This document shows positions 25,739 through 35,461 of a DNA stretch of 64,000 bases, piece after piece. A program made the translations under genes and the position numbers. Every line of letters starts with the position of its first letter. The first letter of the stretch is position 1. Under the pieces are notes generated by a model. The model saw only the letters and a list, made by a program, of their open reading frames with translations, made no database searches and was not told where the DNA came from. The stretch is from Stieleria sp. JC731. Its GTDB lineage: Bacteria; Planctomycetota; Planctomycetia; Pirellulales; Pirellulaceae. The DNA is taken from contig NZ_JAJKFQ010000011.1 of the NCBI RefSeq assembly GCF_020966635.1, positions 1,302,001 to 1,366,000 of the forward strand, read 5' to 3'.

Positions 25739-28651
25739 GTGACGGTGCCGCAACATATGATGCCAATATTCAAGATGACAATTAACTGGCTGCCTACAAA
25801 ATCGCGATCCGCAGAAACGTTTTCCGTCATTGCCGCGATCGTCTTGGCGGCGTCAAGTTCGATGGCGGTGGCGGCGGATGGTCCACCTGAGGTCGACTTT
25901 AACCGGGACGTCCGTCCGATTTTCAATGAGCACTGCGTCGCGTGTCACGGTGGGGTCAAGCAAGCCGGTGACCTGAGCTTTGTCTACGAAGACAGCGTTT
26001 CCTACGTCGTCGAGCCTGGTGATGCCGAAGCATCATCATTGATCGAACGTGTGCTTTTGCCCGACGATGATGAATCTCGAATGCCGCCGCCAGAGCATGG
26101 GCGTTCGCTCAATGAAGAAGAAATCAAAATCCTTCGTGCATGGATCGATTCCGGCGTGAAATGGGGAAAGCACTGGGCATTTGAAACGCTACAGTCGCAA
26201 TCATTGCCGAAGCTTGAAAACGACTCGTTCAGCCGAAACCGGATGGATCGCTTCGTTCTTGCCAAGATGCAGGAAGCCGGACTGGCACCCAGTCCAGACG
26301 CCGACGCGATTCGGTGGCTACGACGCGTGTCGCTTGAATTGACCGGTTTGCCTCCGACGCCACAAGAAGCGGAAGCTTTCGCGACACGCGCAAAACAGAT
26401 GGGTGACGTTGCCTATCGAGAAGCTGTCGATCGCTTGTTCGCTTCGCCAGGCTTTGGTCAGCGTTGGGCAAGCGTTTGGTTGGACATCATCCGCTATGCC
26501 GACTCTCGCGGTTTGGGTTTGGATAGTCGCCGGAACATTTGGCAGTATCGTGATTGGGTGGTTCGGGCCTTCAATGCGGACTTGCCGTACGATCAATTTA
26601 CCATTCAGCAAATAGCCGGGGATTTATTGGACGACCCCAGCCTTGAAGAACTGCTCGCAACCGCTTGTCATCGGACGACACAAACAAACGAAGAAGGCGG
26701 CACGGATGACGAGACGTTCCGCACCGAAGCGGTCATGGATCGGGTCAGTACGACTTGGCAAACTTGGATGGGGTTATCGTTCGGCTGCGTCCAGTGCCAC
26801 TCGCATCCGTATGATCCGATCGAGCATGACGAGTACTATCGGTTCTTGGCATTCTTCAACAACACCGTAGATACTGATCTGGGAAGCGACGAACCGACCT
26901 ATGCCTTTCCGATCAATCCGGACGAATTTGATGACGCGTTAAATTTGGATCGACAGATTGAACAGCTTGATCAACAGCGTTGGGATCAAACGCTTGAGGC
27001 TATCGCGAATGCCGATCAATGGAGTCCATGGCCGGTATCTGAAGCTTCAACAACGAACTCAAGCAGCGTTGAAGCCACAGATATTCAAGGGCAGTCAGGC
27101 TATGCAACTGTGGGCACCGTCGCCAAAAACACGAAAGTCGTATTGGAAGGCAAGCCGCAAGGAAAGCAAACCATCACGGCGCTAAAATTCGTCGGGCTGC
27201 CAAAGGATTCACAGCGTGCGATCGCGTATCCAGAATGGGGCTACTTGATCAGCTTTTTTGAAACCACTGTGGTCGACTCGGAAGGGAAGGAAACTCCCGT
27301 CAAGTTCTCTCAAGTAGTTTCTGATGAGCCCAATCCGATCTTGGACCCAAACCTGAGTTTGAATGCCAAATCTCGAAGCGGCGCCGGACCTTACTCGCGT
27401 ATCCACTATCCTCGCGAAACAGTCTTTGTCCTGCAGCAGCCTCTGGAATTGTCCGAAGATGACGGGCTGAAGGTGACGATCACATTCAATGGTGTCGAAA
27501 CCGGAGCATTTCCGCTGGTTGCACATCGTGGCTATCTCGAAGTCAGTAGCGATACGGCTTGGGCGAGTTGGTTGGAAGCTACAGAGCAGCTAAACCAGCA
27601 GCTCTCTGAATTGCGAGCACAACGTCGAAACATTCGTTCGACCAACACTCCGGTAATGTCCGAACGACCGCAGAAATTCTCGCGACCGTCATTTGTTTTT
27701 GATCGTGGAAACCAGATGACAAAGACAGATGAAGTCACGCCCTCGACTCCTGCGTTTCTGCCAGAAATGGAATCAGCGACGCCAAGTCGACTAGATTTGG
27801 CCCGTTGGATTGTCGACCAAAACAATCCTCTGACGGCGCGTGTCGCGGTCAATCGATTGTGGTCGCGGCTGTTTGGTACCGGGCTTGTTCTGACCGAGGA
27901 AGATTTCGGTGTTGCCGGCGAAAGGCCGACTCATCCGCAGTTGCTCGATGACCTGGCCTACCGATTTCAGACTGACATGAACTGGAGTGTCAAATCGTTG
28001 CTGCGAGAGATCCTAACCAGTTCGACCTATCGCCAGTCGTCGGTGGTGACAGACGAAAAATTGAAAGCCGATCCCTCGAATCAGTTTCTTTCACGTGGAC
28101 CGCGGACACGCTTGCCTGCAGAAACCATTCGTGATCAGGCACTCGCGATTTCCGGATTGCTGAGCGAACAGATGGAGGGCCCTCCCGTCCATCCGCCGAT
28201 TCCGAGTGGGATTTGGAACCCGTTTAATTCCGGTGATAAATGGCGTACCCCTGAATCGTCAGACCCCGATCGATATCGTCGCACCGTCTACACCTATATC
28301 AAGCGGACAATTCCTTACCCGATCATGGCGTCTTTCGATGCACCCTCGCGTGAGTTCTGTTCCGTACGGCGTTTGCCTTCCAACACGCCGACACAGGCAC
28401 TGATGACATTGAACGATTCCACATTTGTCGAATCCGCAGCAGCGTTGGCTGAACGGATGCGACAGTTTGACGGCACGCTTCAAGAACAAATACAACACGG
28501 TTTCCGATTGGCAACTTGCCGTCGTCCATCGACTGATGAGCTGGACGCCCTTATCGGATTGAGTCGAGAGAACTCAACCGATTCAGACCCGAACGCATTT
28601 CGATCGATCGCGACCGTACTGCTGAACTTGGACGAGGTACTTTGCAAATGA
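25739..28651 (+). CDS. PSD1 family cytochrome-type protein (PSCyt1-DUF1549-DUF1553)
   Basis: 970 residues from GTG; ATG codons shortly downstream are alternatives. A signal sequence ends near VAADGP. The PSCyt1 domain has a c-type haem motif CVACH (C66, C69, H70) within RDVRPIFNEHCVACHGG. The DUF1549 domain (about 145-360) shows RMDRFVLAKM, LRRVSLELTGLPPTP and RYADSRG. The DUF1553 domain (about 690-950) shows NPLTARVAVNRLWSRLFGTG and the PLNTP-like SNTPTQALMTLND. Family members are expected in the planctomycete periplasm and often lie near sulfatases; the function is unknown. Its stop overlaps the start of the DUF1501 gene (ATGA). Confidence 0.95.
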   Translation: MTVPQHMMPIFKMTINWLPTKSRSAETFSVIAAIVLAASSSMAVAADGPPEVDFNRDVRPIFNEHCVACHGGVKQAGDLSFVYEDSVSYVVEPGDAEASSLIERVLLPDDDESRMPPPEHGRSLNEEEIKILRAWIDSGVKWGKHWAFETLQSQSLPKLENDSFSRNRMDRFVLAKMQEAGLAPSPDADAIRWLRRVSLELTGLPPTPQEAEAFATRAKQMGDVAYREAVDRLFASPGFGQRWASVWLDIIRYADSRGLGLDSRRNIWQYRDWVVRAFNADLPYDQFTIQQIAGDLLDDPSLEELLATACHRTTQTNEEGGTDDETFRTEAVMDRVSTTWQTWMGLSFGCVQCHSHPYDPIEHDEYYRFLAFFNNTVDTDLGSDEPTYAFPINPDEFDDALNLDRQIEQLDQQRWDQTLEAIANADQWSPWPVSEASTTNSSSVEATDIQGQSGYATVGTVAKNTKVVLEGKPQGKQTITALKFVGLPKDSQRAIAYPEWGYLISFFETTVVDSEGKETPVKFSQVVSDEPNPILDPNLSLNAKSRSGAGPYSRIHYPRETVFVLQQPLELSEDDGLKVTITFNGVETGAFPLVAHRGYLEVSSDTAWASWLEATEQLNQQLSELRAQRRNIRSTNTPVMSERPQKFSRPSFVFDRGNQMTKTDEVTPSTPAFLPEMESATPSRLDLARWIVDQNNPLTARVAVNRLWSRLFGTGLVLTEEDFGVAGERPTHPQLLDDLAYRFQTDMNWSVKSLLREILTSSTYRQSSVVTDEKLKADPSNQFLSRGPRTRLPAETIRDQALAISGLLSEQMEGPPVHPPIPSGIWNPFNSGDKWRTPESSDPDRYRRTVYTYIKRTIPYPIMASFDAPSREFCSVRRLPSNTPTQALMTLNDSTFVESAAALAERMRQFDGTLQEQIQHGFRLATCRRPSTDELDALIGLSRENSTDSDPNAFRSIATVLLNLDEVLCK

Positions 28652-30114
28652 GCATGTTTAAATCAACGCGTCGATCGTTGCGTGAAGAGGCAACCGGCGA
28701 GCAGCTGACACTGGATACACGTCGTCAGTTCATGCGAACCTGCGCGACCGGACTTGGAGCGACATGGCTGGCGCAGCAAAAAGCGATCGCCTCAGGAAAT
28801 GCTGATGGATTTCGTCTGCCGATGGCAAAGGCAAAACGAGTGATCTTTTTGCACATGATCGGTGCTCCTAGCCAGCTTGAACTGTTCGACTATAAGCCCG
28901 AACTACAGCGATTCGACGGAAAGGATTGTCCCGAAGCGTATTTGAAGAACAGCCAGTTCGCATTTATTCAGGGAACACCGAAGCTGCTAGGACCCATCTA
29001 CGATTTCAAACAGCACGGTGAAAGTGGCGCTTGGGTGTCGGACCAGTTACCGCACTTTTCGAAGATCGTCGACAAGGTTTGCTTTATCAAAACGATGCAA
29101 ACCGATCAGTTCAATCACGGTCCGGCCCAGCTGATGGTGCAGTGCGGTCAATCGCGAATCGGATATCCTTCGATCGGGTCTTGGGTGACTTGGGGCCTGG
29201 GCAGCGAGAATGAGGATTTGCCGGGCTTCATCGTGCTGCTTTCCGGGGGCCGTCAGCCACGCGTTGGGAAAGCCCTGTGGGGGAGCGGTTTCCTGCCCTC
29301 GGTTTACCAGGGTGTGCAGTGCCGTTCCAAAGGCGACCCGGTACTGAATGTTTCCAATCCCGATGGTGTCAGCCGTGATGAACGCGCCGCGACTCTGCAT
29401 GCGCTTGATCAATTGAACAAGATCAATCACGACGAGTTTGGTGATCCAGAAACGCTAACGCGGATGAAACAGTACGAACTCGCGTTTCGCATGCAGGTCG
29501 CCGTTCCCGACGCGATGGATCTGTCGCAAGAATCAGCGGCGACACATGAAGAATACGGCGTGGAACCTGGCAAGGAATCATTCGCCAATAACTGCTTGCT
29601 TGCACGGCGTCTGGCCGAACGTGGTGTTCGATACATCCAGCTTTACGATTGGGGCTGGGATACACACGGAAGCAATGCGAATGAAGCCTTAGAAAAGGGA
29701 TTTGTTAGTAAGTGCCAGCAAGTCGATCGCCCGATGACTGCGTTGATCAATGATCTCGAAAAGCGTGGCATGCTGGAAGACACGTTGGTCGTTTGGGGCG
29801 GCGAGTTTGGAAGAACGTCGATGGCCGAGAATCGAGGCGGTGTGACTGCTCCCTTCAAAGGCCGCGACCACAATCCAAACGCGTTCACTTTCTGGATGGC
29901 CGGTGCCGGAGTGAAAACCGGAATGACATACGGCGAGACCGACGAACTCGGCTACCATGTCGCAGATTCACCGGTTCAACTGCGTGACTTTCACGCGACG
30001 ATGCAGCATCTATTGGGCATCGACCACGACAAGTTGGTCTATCCGTTTCAGGGATTGGACCAAAAACTTGTCGGCGTCAAACCGGCGCGGGTGATCAACG
30101 AGATTTTGGCTTAG
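28648..30114 (+). CDS. DUF1501 family exported protein
   Basis: 488 residues. The ATG at 28648 overlaps the preceding stop (ATGA). A Tat-like signal is present (TRRQFMRTCATGLGATWLAQ). The body fits DUF1501: KRVIFLHMIGAPSQLELFDY, RYIQLYDWGWDTHG, DTLVVWGGEFGRTSM and GRDHNPNAFTFWMAG. These relate distantly to alkaline-phosphatase-fold sulfatases and usually pair with PSD1 proteins, as here. Probably a periplasmic metal-binding protein acting with the upstream haem protein; the reaction is unknown. Confidence 0.95.
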   Translation: MSMFKSTRRSLREEATGEQLTLDTRRQFMRTCATGLGATWLAQQKAIASGNADGFRLPMAKAKRVIFLHMIGAPSQLELFDYKPELQRFDGKDCPEAYLKNSQFAFIQGTPKLLGPIYDFKQHGESGAWVSDQLPHFSKIVDKVCFIKTMQTDQFNHGPAQLMVQCGQSRIGYPSIGSWVTWGLGSENEDLPGFIVLLSGGRQPRVGKALWGSGFLPSVYQGVQCRSKGDPVLNVSNPDGVSRDERAATLHALDQLNKINHDEFGDPETLTRMKQYELAFRMQVAVPDAMDLSQESAATHEEYGVEPGKESFANNCLLARRLAERGVRYIQLYDWGWDTHGSNANEALEKGFVSKCQQVDRPMTALINDLEKRGMLEDTLVVWGGEFGRTSMAENRGGVTAPFKGRDHNPNAFTFWMAGAGVKTGMTYGETDELGYHVADSPVQLRDFHATMQHLLGIDHDKLVYPFQGLDQKLVGVKPARVINEILA

Positions 30115-30224
30115 TTGCCAAACGTCAATAAGAATGTCGCGACGACGGTTCCTCGTTGGCGACTGGGCTGGTCAAGATACACGGTGAAGCGACCGCGTTT
30201 GCCAGTCTGCGTATTAACCATCTT

Positions 30225-30249
30225 CGGCACGTTTCGACGTGCCGTTTGT
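30225..30249 (+). terminator. Intrinsic terminator of the PSD1-DUF1501 operon
   Basis: CGGCACGT (30225-30232), loop TTCG, ACGTGCCG (30237-30244): a perfect eight-pair stem followed by TTTGT. It lies 110 bases after the DUF1501 stop. Confidence 0.7.
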
Positions 30250-30265
30250 CATCAGAAGTTGACTC

Positions 30266-30287
30266 GCGTACGGTTTCTATCGTACGC
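30266..30287. terminator. Second hairpin between convergent genes
   Basis: GCGTACG (30266-30272) and CGTACGC (30281-30287) form a perfect seven-pair stem around eight bases, 17 bases beyond the stop of the minus-strand ThuA-like gene. There is no T-run on either strand, so its role in termination is uncertain. Confidence 0.35.
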
Positions 30288-30304
30288 ATGCTTGTAACTT
30301 CTTC

Positions 30305-31255
30305 TTAGCGTTCGGGTGCGAACGCAGGTTCTTTCGATTCGATCTTTGCGCTCGGAATCGCGTCGGCTTCTAGGTCACCCAGTGCATACTGAATGCCATC
30401 AAGCATGTGCTTGACGATCACGGGATTTGCGAAGGTATCTTCGCGGTGTCCAAAGTTCGTGTAGAAAACTCGACCTTCGCCAGCGGTGCGAACCCAAGAA
30501 ACGGGAACTTCACGAGGACCATCGTCGATGCGGCTCGATACTGGGTCTTTGGTCATGTCCAAGCTAACCAGGATTCGTAGAACCTCTGGCCCGACGTAGG
30601 ACTTTGGGTTGTACTGATAGATCTCGTCGCTGTGCCAGAAGCCTTGTCCCTTAAAGGCGGCGTTCAGGGTGTGATCAGGATCATCAAGTTTGAACGCCCA
30701 CTTTCCGCCTGCGCCCCAAGGGTGGCCCGCGAAGGTACCGCCAACGATAGCCAAGCAATCCGGGTGACGATTGAAGTTGTCGCTCGCCGCATGAAAGCCG
30801 ACCAGCCCCTTTCCTTTCAGGATGAAGTCCATAAACGCGTCACGGGCGGTTGGCGTTGGGAACTCCATGTGCGTCGTGTTGTTCAGCAGAATGGCGTCAT
30901 ACTTGGCCAAGTTATCTTCGGTGAAGACATCGTACGTGTCTGCGAAGTCGACTTCGAAAGCGCCAGTCTTTTCACCCATCGCCCGGACACTTTCGTTAGC
31001 GTGTGGAATCGAGGTGTGAATGAATCCGTTGCATCGGTAAAACACCAGCACGCGTCGGTCTTTCTTGGGTGCCGCGACGGGTTCAGGAACGGCATCGCTG
31101 ATGGCGTGTTTTTGCGTTTCTGAAAGCGCTTTAAAACGTTCTGCTTTTTGTTTTTCCCAAGAGTTGTCTTGTGCCGACGAAATGGTTGGAAAACCAACAG
31201 AGACCGCGGTCAACGCGAACAAGGAAAGTGCGAGTTTGATTCTTCCGAAAGCCAT
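30305..31255 (-). CDS. ThuA-like domain exported protein
   Basis: 316 residues from the ATG at 31255 (CCAGG upstream). A signal peptide (KLALSLFALTAVSVGFPTIS, SSA/QD) precedes the ThuA-like domain: RRVLVFYRCNGFIHTSIPHA, YDAILLNNTTHMEF, GKGLVGFHAASD, GGTFAGHPWGAGG, then PVSWVRTAGEGRVFYTNFGH and NPVIVKHMLDGIQYALG. ThuA proteins have a class I glutamine-amidotransferase-like fold and are linked to sugar (trehalose) metabolism in some bacteria. Many exported copies occur in planctomycetes, probably in carbohydrate use; the substrate is unknown. Confidence 0.9.
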   Translation of the reverse strand: MAFGRIKLALSLFALTAVSVGFPTISSAQDNSWEKQKAERFKALSETQKHAISDAVPEPVAAPKKDRRVLVFYRCNGFIHTSIPHANESVRAMGEKTGAFEVDFADTYDVFTEDNLAKYDAILLNNTTHMEFPTPTARDAFMDFILKGKGLVGFHAASDNFNRHPDCLAIVGGTFAGHPWGAGGKWAFKLDDPDHTLNAAFKGQGFWHSDEIYQYNPKSYVGPEVLRILVSLDMTKDPVSSRIDDGPREVPVSWVRTAGEGRVFYTNFGHREDTFANPVIVKHMLDGIQYALGDLEADAIPSAKIESKEPAFAPER

Positions 31256-31410
31256 TGGGCAAACCTGGCGGGCTATGAATGAGAGGTGGGGGAGAAGCCT
31301 GGGCGAGGAGGGGGGCGTCAACGCATTCCAAGGTCAACGTGATCCCAGGCGAGGTAGCTTCCCATTCTAGTCTCCTTTACATATCCGACGCAAAAGCGCA
31401 CGCTCACAAA

Positions 31411-32325
31411 ATGATTGAGAATCAGCGTCCATTTTCTGAGCTTGGTCCGTACGAACTGGTCGACTTTGGCAACGGTCGAAAGCTGGAGCGGTTTGCCACG
31501 CGCTTGTTGGATCGGCCGTCGCCGGCTGCCGACGGTGTTCGGCCAAAGAATCCCTCGTTGTGGAATCAAGCTCAGTCGGTTTTTGATAAGCGGGGCAAGC
31601 AATGGCTTCACCGACGACGGTGGGCAGAATCCATCGGCTTGGATTGTGATGGCTTCGTAATGCCTATTCAGCCGACCCCCTTTGGTCACGTCGGTGTCTT
31701 TCCGGAGCAGTTTCAGAATTGGAGGTGGTTGCAGGAAACGACTCCGCCAATTCAGCAAGCACCTTCGCAAGCCGTCCGTCAAGGTTTGAATCTGTTTGGC
31801 TACACAGGTGCGAGCAGCATGGCGATGGCAACGACTGGATTGGCTGTCGCTCATGTCGACGCGGCAAAGCCCAACGTCAATGCGGCTCGCGATGCCGCCA
31901 CCGCCAATGGATTGTCGGAACATCCGATTCGGTATTTGGTCGACGACGCTGTGAAGTTCGTTGCCAGGGAAGTTCGCCGTGAAAGACGATATGACACGAT
32001 CGTGTTGGATCCACCTGCCTATGGGCATTCGCCAAAGGGAAAAACATGGCGATTGGAACGAGACCTGTGGCCACTGCTCGATCAGTGCATTGAGTTGATC
32101 GAACCGGATCGCTTTCGCTTGTTGGTGACCGGGCATTCGCCGCAGGTGGATGCCCCGGACGTGGTAGACTATCTCAAGAACGAATTGCCTTCTCAGGCGG
32201 GCGTCAGCCGCACTAAAGTTGCCAAAGGAATCGAATCGGGACGGCTAACGATTCAAGACCCTGCGGGGCGGCATTTGGATTTTGGCTTCTACGTTCGTAT
32301 CGCCTTTGAATCATCATCAACGTGA
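31411..32325 (+). CDS. Class I SAM-dependent methyltransferase (RlmI/RlmK-like)
   Basis: 304 residues from the ATG at 31411; no clear ribosome-binding site. The SAM-binding motif I is LNLFGYTGASSMA, followed by the acidic VDAAKPNVNAARDAATANG and DDAVKFVAREVRR. Motif IV is DPPAYG, typical of base methyltransferases of the RlmI/RlmK group that modify 23S rRNA cytosine or guanine. The N-terminal PUA domain of RlmI is absent, and the target is not assignable. The stop overlaps the GTG start of larE (GTGA), so the two are one operon. Confidence 0.8.
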   Translation: MIENQRPFSELGPYELVDFGNGRKLERFATRLLDRPSPAADGVRPKNPSLWNQAQSVFDKRGKQWLHRRRWAESIGLDCDGFVMPIQPTPFGHVGVFPEQFQNWRWLQETTPPIQQAPSQAVRQGLNLFGYTGASSMAMATTGLAVAHVDAAKPNVNAARDAATANGLSEHPIRYLVDDAVKFVAREVRRERRYDTIVLDPPAYGHSPKGKTWRLERDLWPLLDQCIELIEPDRFRLLVTGHSPQVDAPDVVDYLKNELPSQAGVSRTKVAKGIESGRLTIQDPAGRHLDFGFYVRIAFESSST

Positions 32326-33239
32326 ATCATCCAGTCACCATCTCAGTCGCGAACGATCGGCAATCCGACGAACTAACCCGTTTGATTCAGTGGTTCGGCC
32401 AAAAGCAAGTTGTTGTTGCCTTTTCAGGTGGCGTCGATAGTAGCGTGGTGCTTGCCGCAGCACTTCGTAGTGAGGCCAAAAGCGTTGTCGCGATGACTGC
32501 GATTTCACCCAGTGTTGCCGACTGGCAGATTCAGATGGCAAAGAAAGTTGCTCAGCAGCTCGGCGCAGACCACCGCATTGTCCAAACCGGCGAAGTGGAC
32601 CTGCCCCAGTATCGTGCAAACAACCAAGATCGATGCTTTCATTGCAAATCGACGTTGTATTCAACGTTGCAGGAAAGTTTGGGCGACGAGCAAACTTTGA
32701 AGAAAATGTACAGCGGCGTGGCGGATTCGCCGCTTTCAAGCAACTTTCAAATCGTCTCGGGAACCAACGCGGATGATTTGGGGGATTTTCGCCCTGGAAT
32801 TGCTGCGGGAGACACGGCAGGAGTCCAGAAACCACTCGCAGAACTGGGGCTTGGTAAAAAGGCGGTCCGCCTGTTGGCTACCGAATTGGGGCTTTCAAAC
32901 GCTGATTTGCCTGCATCGCCCTGTTTGGCCAGTAGAATTGCTTATGGTGTCGAAGTCACTGTCGAGCGATTGAAGATGGTGGAAGCCGCCGAAGGATTGC
33001 TACGAGAGTTGGGCCTGGGAACCTGTCGCGTTCGACTGCATGAAGGAGAACTCGGTCGGATCGAAGTGCCATCGGAAGCGGTTTCGACGCTCTGTAACGA
33101 TCCGACTCGCGACTCGATTACCAAACGATTCCGAGCATTGGGGTTTCGCTTTATCACCTTGGATTTGGACGGTTTCCGAAGTGGTAGTATGAATCAGTCA
33201 CTCGTTTCGATCGAAACGCCCGAGCCGAAAATCAAGTAG
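32322..33239 (+). CDS. larE: ATP-dependent sacrificial sulfur transferase LarE
   Basis: 305 residues; GTG start overlapping the upstream TGA. The PP-loop is SGGVDSS (35-41). The second conserved block is DRCFHCKSTLY (C105, C108). GTNADDLGDFRPG and the SPCLASRI block follow, with C201 at the place of the sacrificial cysteine of LarE proteins. LarE adds sulfur to the pyridinium precursor of the nickel-pincer nucleotide cofactor of lactate racemase and relatives. larB, larC and larA are not in the window, so the pathway must be completed elsewhere or the protein donates sulfur to another substrate. The last codons and stop lie inside the start of a REP-like repeat unit. Confidence 0.88.
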   Translation: MNHPVTISVANDRQSDELTRLIQWFGQKQVVVAFSGGVDSSVVLAAALRSEAKSVVAMTAISPSVADWQIQMAKKVAQQLGADHRIVQTGEVDLPQYRANNQDRCFHCKSTLYSTLQESLGDEQTLKKMYSGVADSPLSSNFQIVSGTNADDLGDFRPGIAAGDTAGVQKPLAELGLGKKAVRLLATELGLSNADLPASPCLASRIAYGVEVTVERLKMVEAAEGLLRELGLGTCRVRLHEGELGRIEVPSEAVSTLCNDPTRDSITKRFRALGFRFITLDLDGFRSGSMNQSLVSIETPEPKIK

Positions 33240-33432
33240 AGCTGGAGTCCTATAAGCCGCACCGCGTTAGCGGCGGTTGTCGCACGGACAACCGAGGCTA
33301 ACGCCCATCGGCTAATCCCGAAAATCAAGTAGAGCAAGAGTCCTATGAGCCGCACCGCGCTAGCGGCGGTTGTCGCTCGGGCAACCAGGGCCAACACCCA
33401 ATCGGCGAATCCGAAAATCAAGCTGAACCAAT
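33226..33432. repeat. REP-like hairpin array, two units
   Basis: Two units 93 bp apart with the same core as the array near 8.2 kb: GCGTTAGCGGCGGTT (33264-33278), paired with AACCGAGGCTAACGC (33290-33304), and GCGCTAGCGGCGGTT (33357-33371) with a partly decayed second arm. The lead-in CGAAAATCAAGTAGAGC is repeated before both units. In the first unit it overlaps the last larE codons and stop. Confidence 0.85.
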
Positions 33433-33526
33433 ACACTATTCCGCACCGGCTGGTCATCGAGCAGACAGAAAGCCGTTAAAATTACGAAGGCTGCCCCCCT
33501 TTAGCGGTTTCCGCACTTTATCGAAT

Positions 33527-35203
33527 ATGAACGAATTCGAATCGCCATCGGACGAATCACGTCGTCAACAGAAAGACGCCGAATCCTCGGCCGACGACCG
33601 ATCGGCGCAATACAACGGTAACGATCAACATCAGTCTGCCGACTCCACCGCGACTTCAGCGGCTACGCAAACCATGCCCGGCGACGCACCAACCTTGGCT
33701 TTGCCAACCAATGGAGCTGTCGGAGGCAGCTTGGTCGGATCGCACCTCGCAACCTATTTGATTCTTAGTCGTTTGGGCCGCGGGGGAATGGCTGATGTCT
33801 ACGCCGCACGCGATATGAATCTGGATCGCGATGTCGCGGTAAAGGTGCTGCGTCCCGAGCTATCCAAGGACCGCGACTACATCGCTCGATTCAGACGCGA
33901 AGCAAAGGCGGCAGCAAAGCTCAATCATGCCAACATCGTCCAAATCTACGATGTTGGCGAAATCGACACTCGCTATTACATCGCCCAAGAACTGGTCCAA
34001 GGCCAGAACCTAAAGGAGTACTTGCTTCGCCACGGTCCTCTGACGCCAGAGCAAGCGATCGAGGTGCTCTATGGCGTTGCGTCGGCGCTTGATGCCGCGG
34101 CGATCGAAGGCATCACCCATCGCGACATCAAGCCAGAGAACGTGATGTGGTCCAAAAGCGGCGCAGTCAAAGTTGCCGACTTCGGATTGGCACGTTTAGG
34201 AAACGACAACGATGGCAGCCGCGCGGACTTGACCCAAGCCGGTCTGACGATGGGAACTCCGCGATACATGAGCCCCGAGCAGGTTCAGGGTCGTCCTGTC
34301 GATCCGCGAAGTGATCTCTATTCACTTGGCGTCATGATGTATCACCTGCTCGCCGGAAGCCCTCCTTTCGAAGCCGACGACCCCTTGGCATTGGCTTTCG
34401 CGCATGTCAATGAAACCCCCAAACCGCTTGATCGCGTTCGCGGAAACAATGACGTACCGGAATGGTTGATCGCGATTGTGCAAAAGCTACTTCGCAAAGA
34501 TCCCAGCGAGCGTTTTCAGTCGGCAGCTGAACTGCTGGAGGTACTTTCGGGGGACGATTCACGACAAGGCGGTGCACGCCGGCTTGTTGGCGCAGCGACC
34601 GCAACCGCGCGATTGCAACGTGTCGCGGACGAACATCGTCGCCAAGCTGACTTGGCGCGTCGCAAAACTATCCTGTTTGGATTGCTGCCGATCGCTTTCT
34701 GCGGGATCGGTATCGCCGTCGCTTCGCAAATGAAGCAGCCAGAGCTAACAGACTTTCTTGTTCCAGACCAAGTCACGAAGTTGCAGACCGTTGAAGAGCA
34801 GTTCCTCGAAGCGGTGTCCAAAGACAAAGTCGCGTATTGGGAAGCGATTCCAAGATACTTTCCTGCATCAGAAAGCTCTTCCAACCGGGCGTATGCTGCA
34901 AAAGCGAATTTGCAACTTTCGCGTTGGTACATGGATCACGACCAGCCGCGCGCCGCAGATGACGTGCTCGCCAAACTAACAAGCGATCCCAACACGGACC
35001 GGAAGTATCAATTGGTTGCTTGGGCAAAGCGTGTTTTGGTGGCCGATCAACTCCGTGATCAGAAGATGCTTGACGAAGCAAAGCGACAATTCGATTCGTT
35101 GTATGCCGAACTGGTCGCAAGCAAGTCGGATGCGGTCTCAATGCTCGATCGACTATTTAGTTTTAGCGAGCAGTCCATCTTGGGAATGAATCGCGATTCG
35201 TAA
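33527..35203 (+). CDS. Transmembrane serine/threonine protein kinase
   Basis: 558 residues. After a disordered acidic N-terminus (1-75) the kinase domain shows a glycine-rich loop LGRGGMADVY, the ATP-anchoring lysine K106 (VAVKVLRP), the catalytic HRDIKPEN (D200) and DFGLARL (D218), and the MGTPRYMSPEQ activation segment. One membrane helix follows at about 381-402 (LFGLLPIAFCGIGIAVASQM), and then a helical extracytoplasmic domain of about 155 residues that may sense signals. This is the PknB-like architecture common in planctomycetes. Substrates are unknown. No phosphatase gene is adjacent. Confidence 0.95.
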   Translation: MNEFESPSDESRRQQKDAESSADDRSAQYNGNDQHQSADSTATSAATQTMPGDAPTLALPTNGAVGGSLVGSHLATYLILSRLGRGGMADVYAARDMNLDRDVAVKVLRPELSKDRDYIARFRREAKAAAKLNHANIVQIYDVGEIDTRYYIAQELVQGQNLKEYLLRHGPLTPEQAIEVLYGVASALDAAAIEGITHRDIKPENVMWSKSGAVKVADFGLARLGNDNDGSRADLTQAGLTMGTPRYMSPEQVQGRPVDPRSDLYSLGVMMYHLLAGSPPFEADDPLALAFAHVNETPKPLDRVRGNNDVPEWLIAIVQKLLRKDPSERFQSAAELLEVLSGDDSRQGGARRLVGAATATARLQRVADEHRRQADLARRKTILFGLLPIAFCGIGIAVASQMKQPELTDFLVPDQVTKLQTVEEQFLEAVSKDKVAYWEAIPRYFPASESSSNRAYAAKANLQLSRWYMDHDQPRAADDVLAKLTSDPNTDRKYQLVAWAKRVLVADQLRDQKMLDEAKRQFDSLYAELVASKSDAVSMLDRLFSFSEQSILGMNRDS

Positions 35204-35461
35204 AACCTGGTAGCTCTTTGCTGACCAGCGTTGCATCGCAGCGTCCGCCGGTTTCTGACGCGGTTACCTGCTCCGCGATCATGTCTATCAGCCGCCAGGT
35301 TAACGCGATTCTAATTTGCGATTCTCGCGATTGCGCGGCTGGCTCTTGTAGTGCTAGTTCCTATTCGGCTTTGATGCGAGACTGCGCCGCCAAAGTACCT
35401 TCGGAACACTCTACAATGTTGGGATCATTCTTTCCATTTTGATCTCACTTCTCGATCGAAC

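Noticed and set aside
31318-32136. 272-codon frame antisense to the methyltransferase
   Set aside because: The plus strand encodes a clear SAM-binding protein; the antisense product has no motif.
35218-35442. 74-codon frame between the kinase and the hydrolase
   Set aside because: The product is Ser/Cys/Ala-rich without domain, and the segment reads as non-coding.
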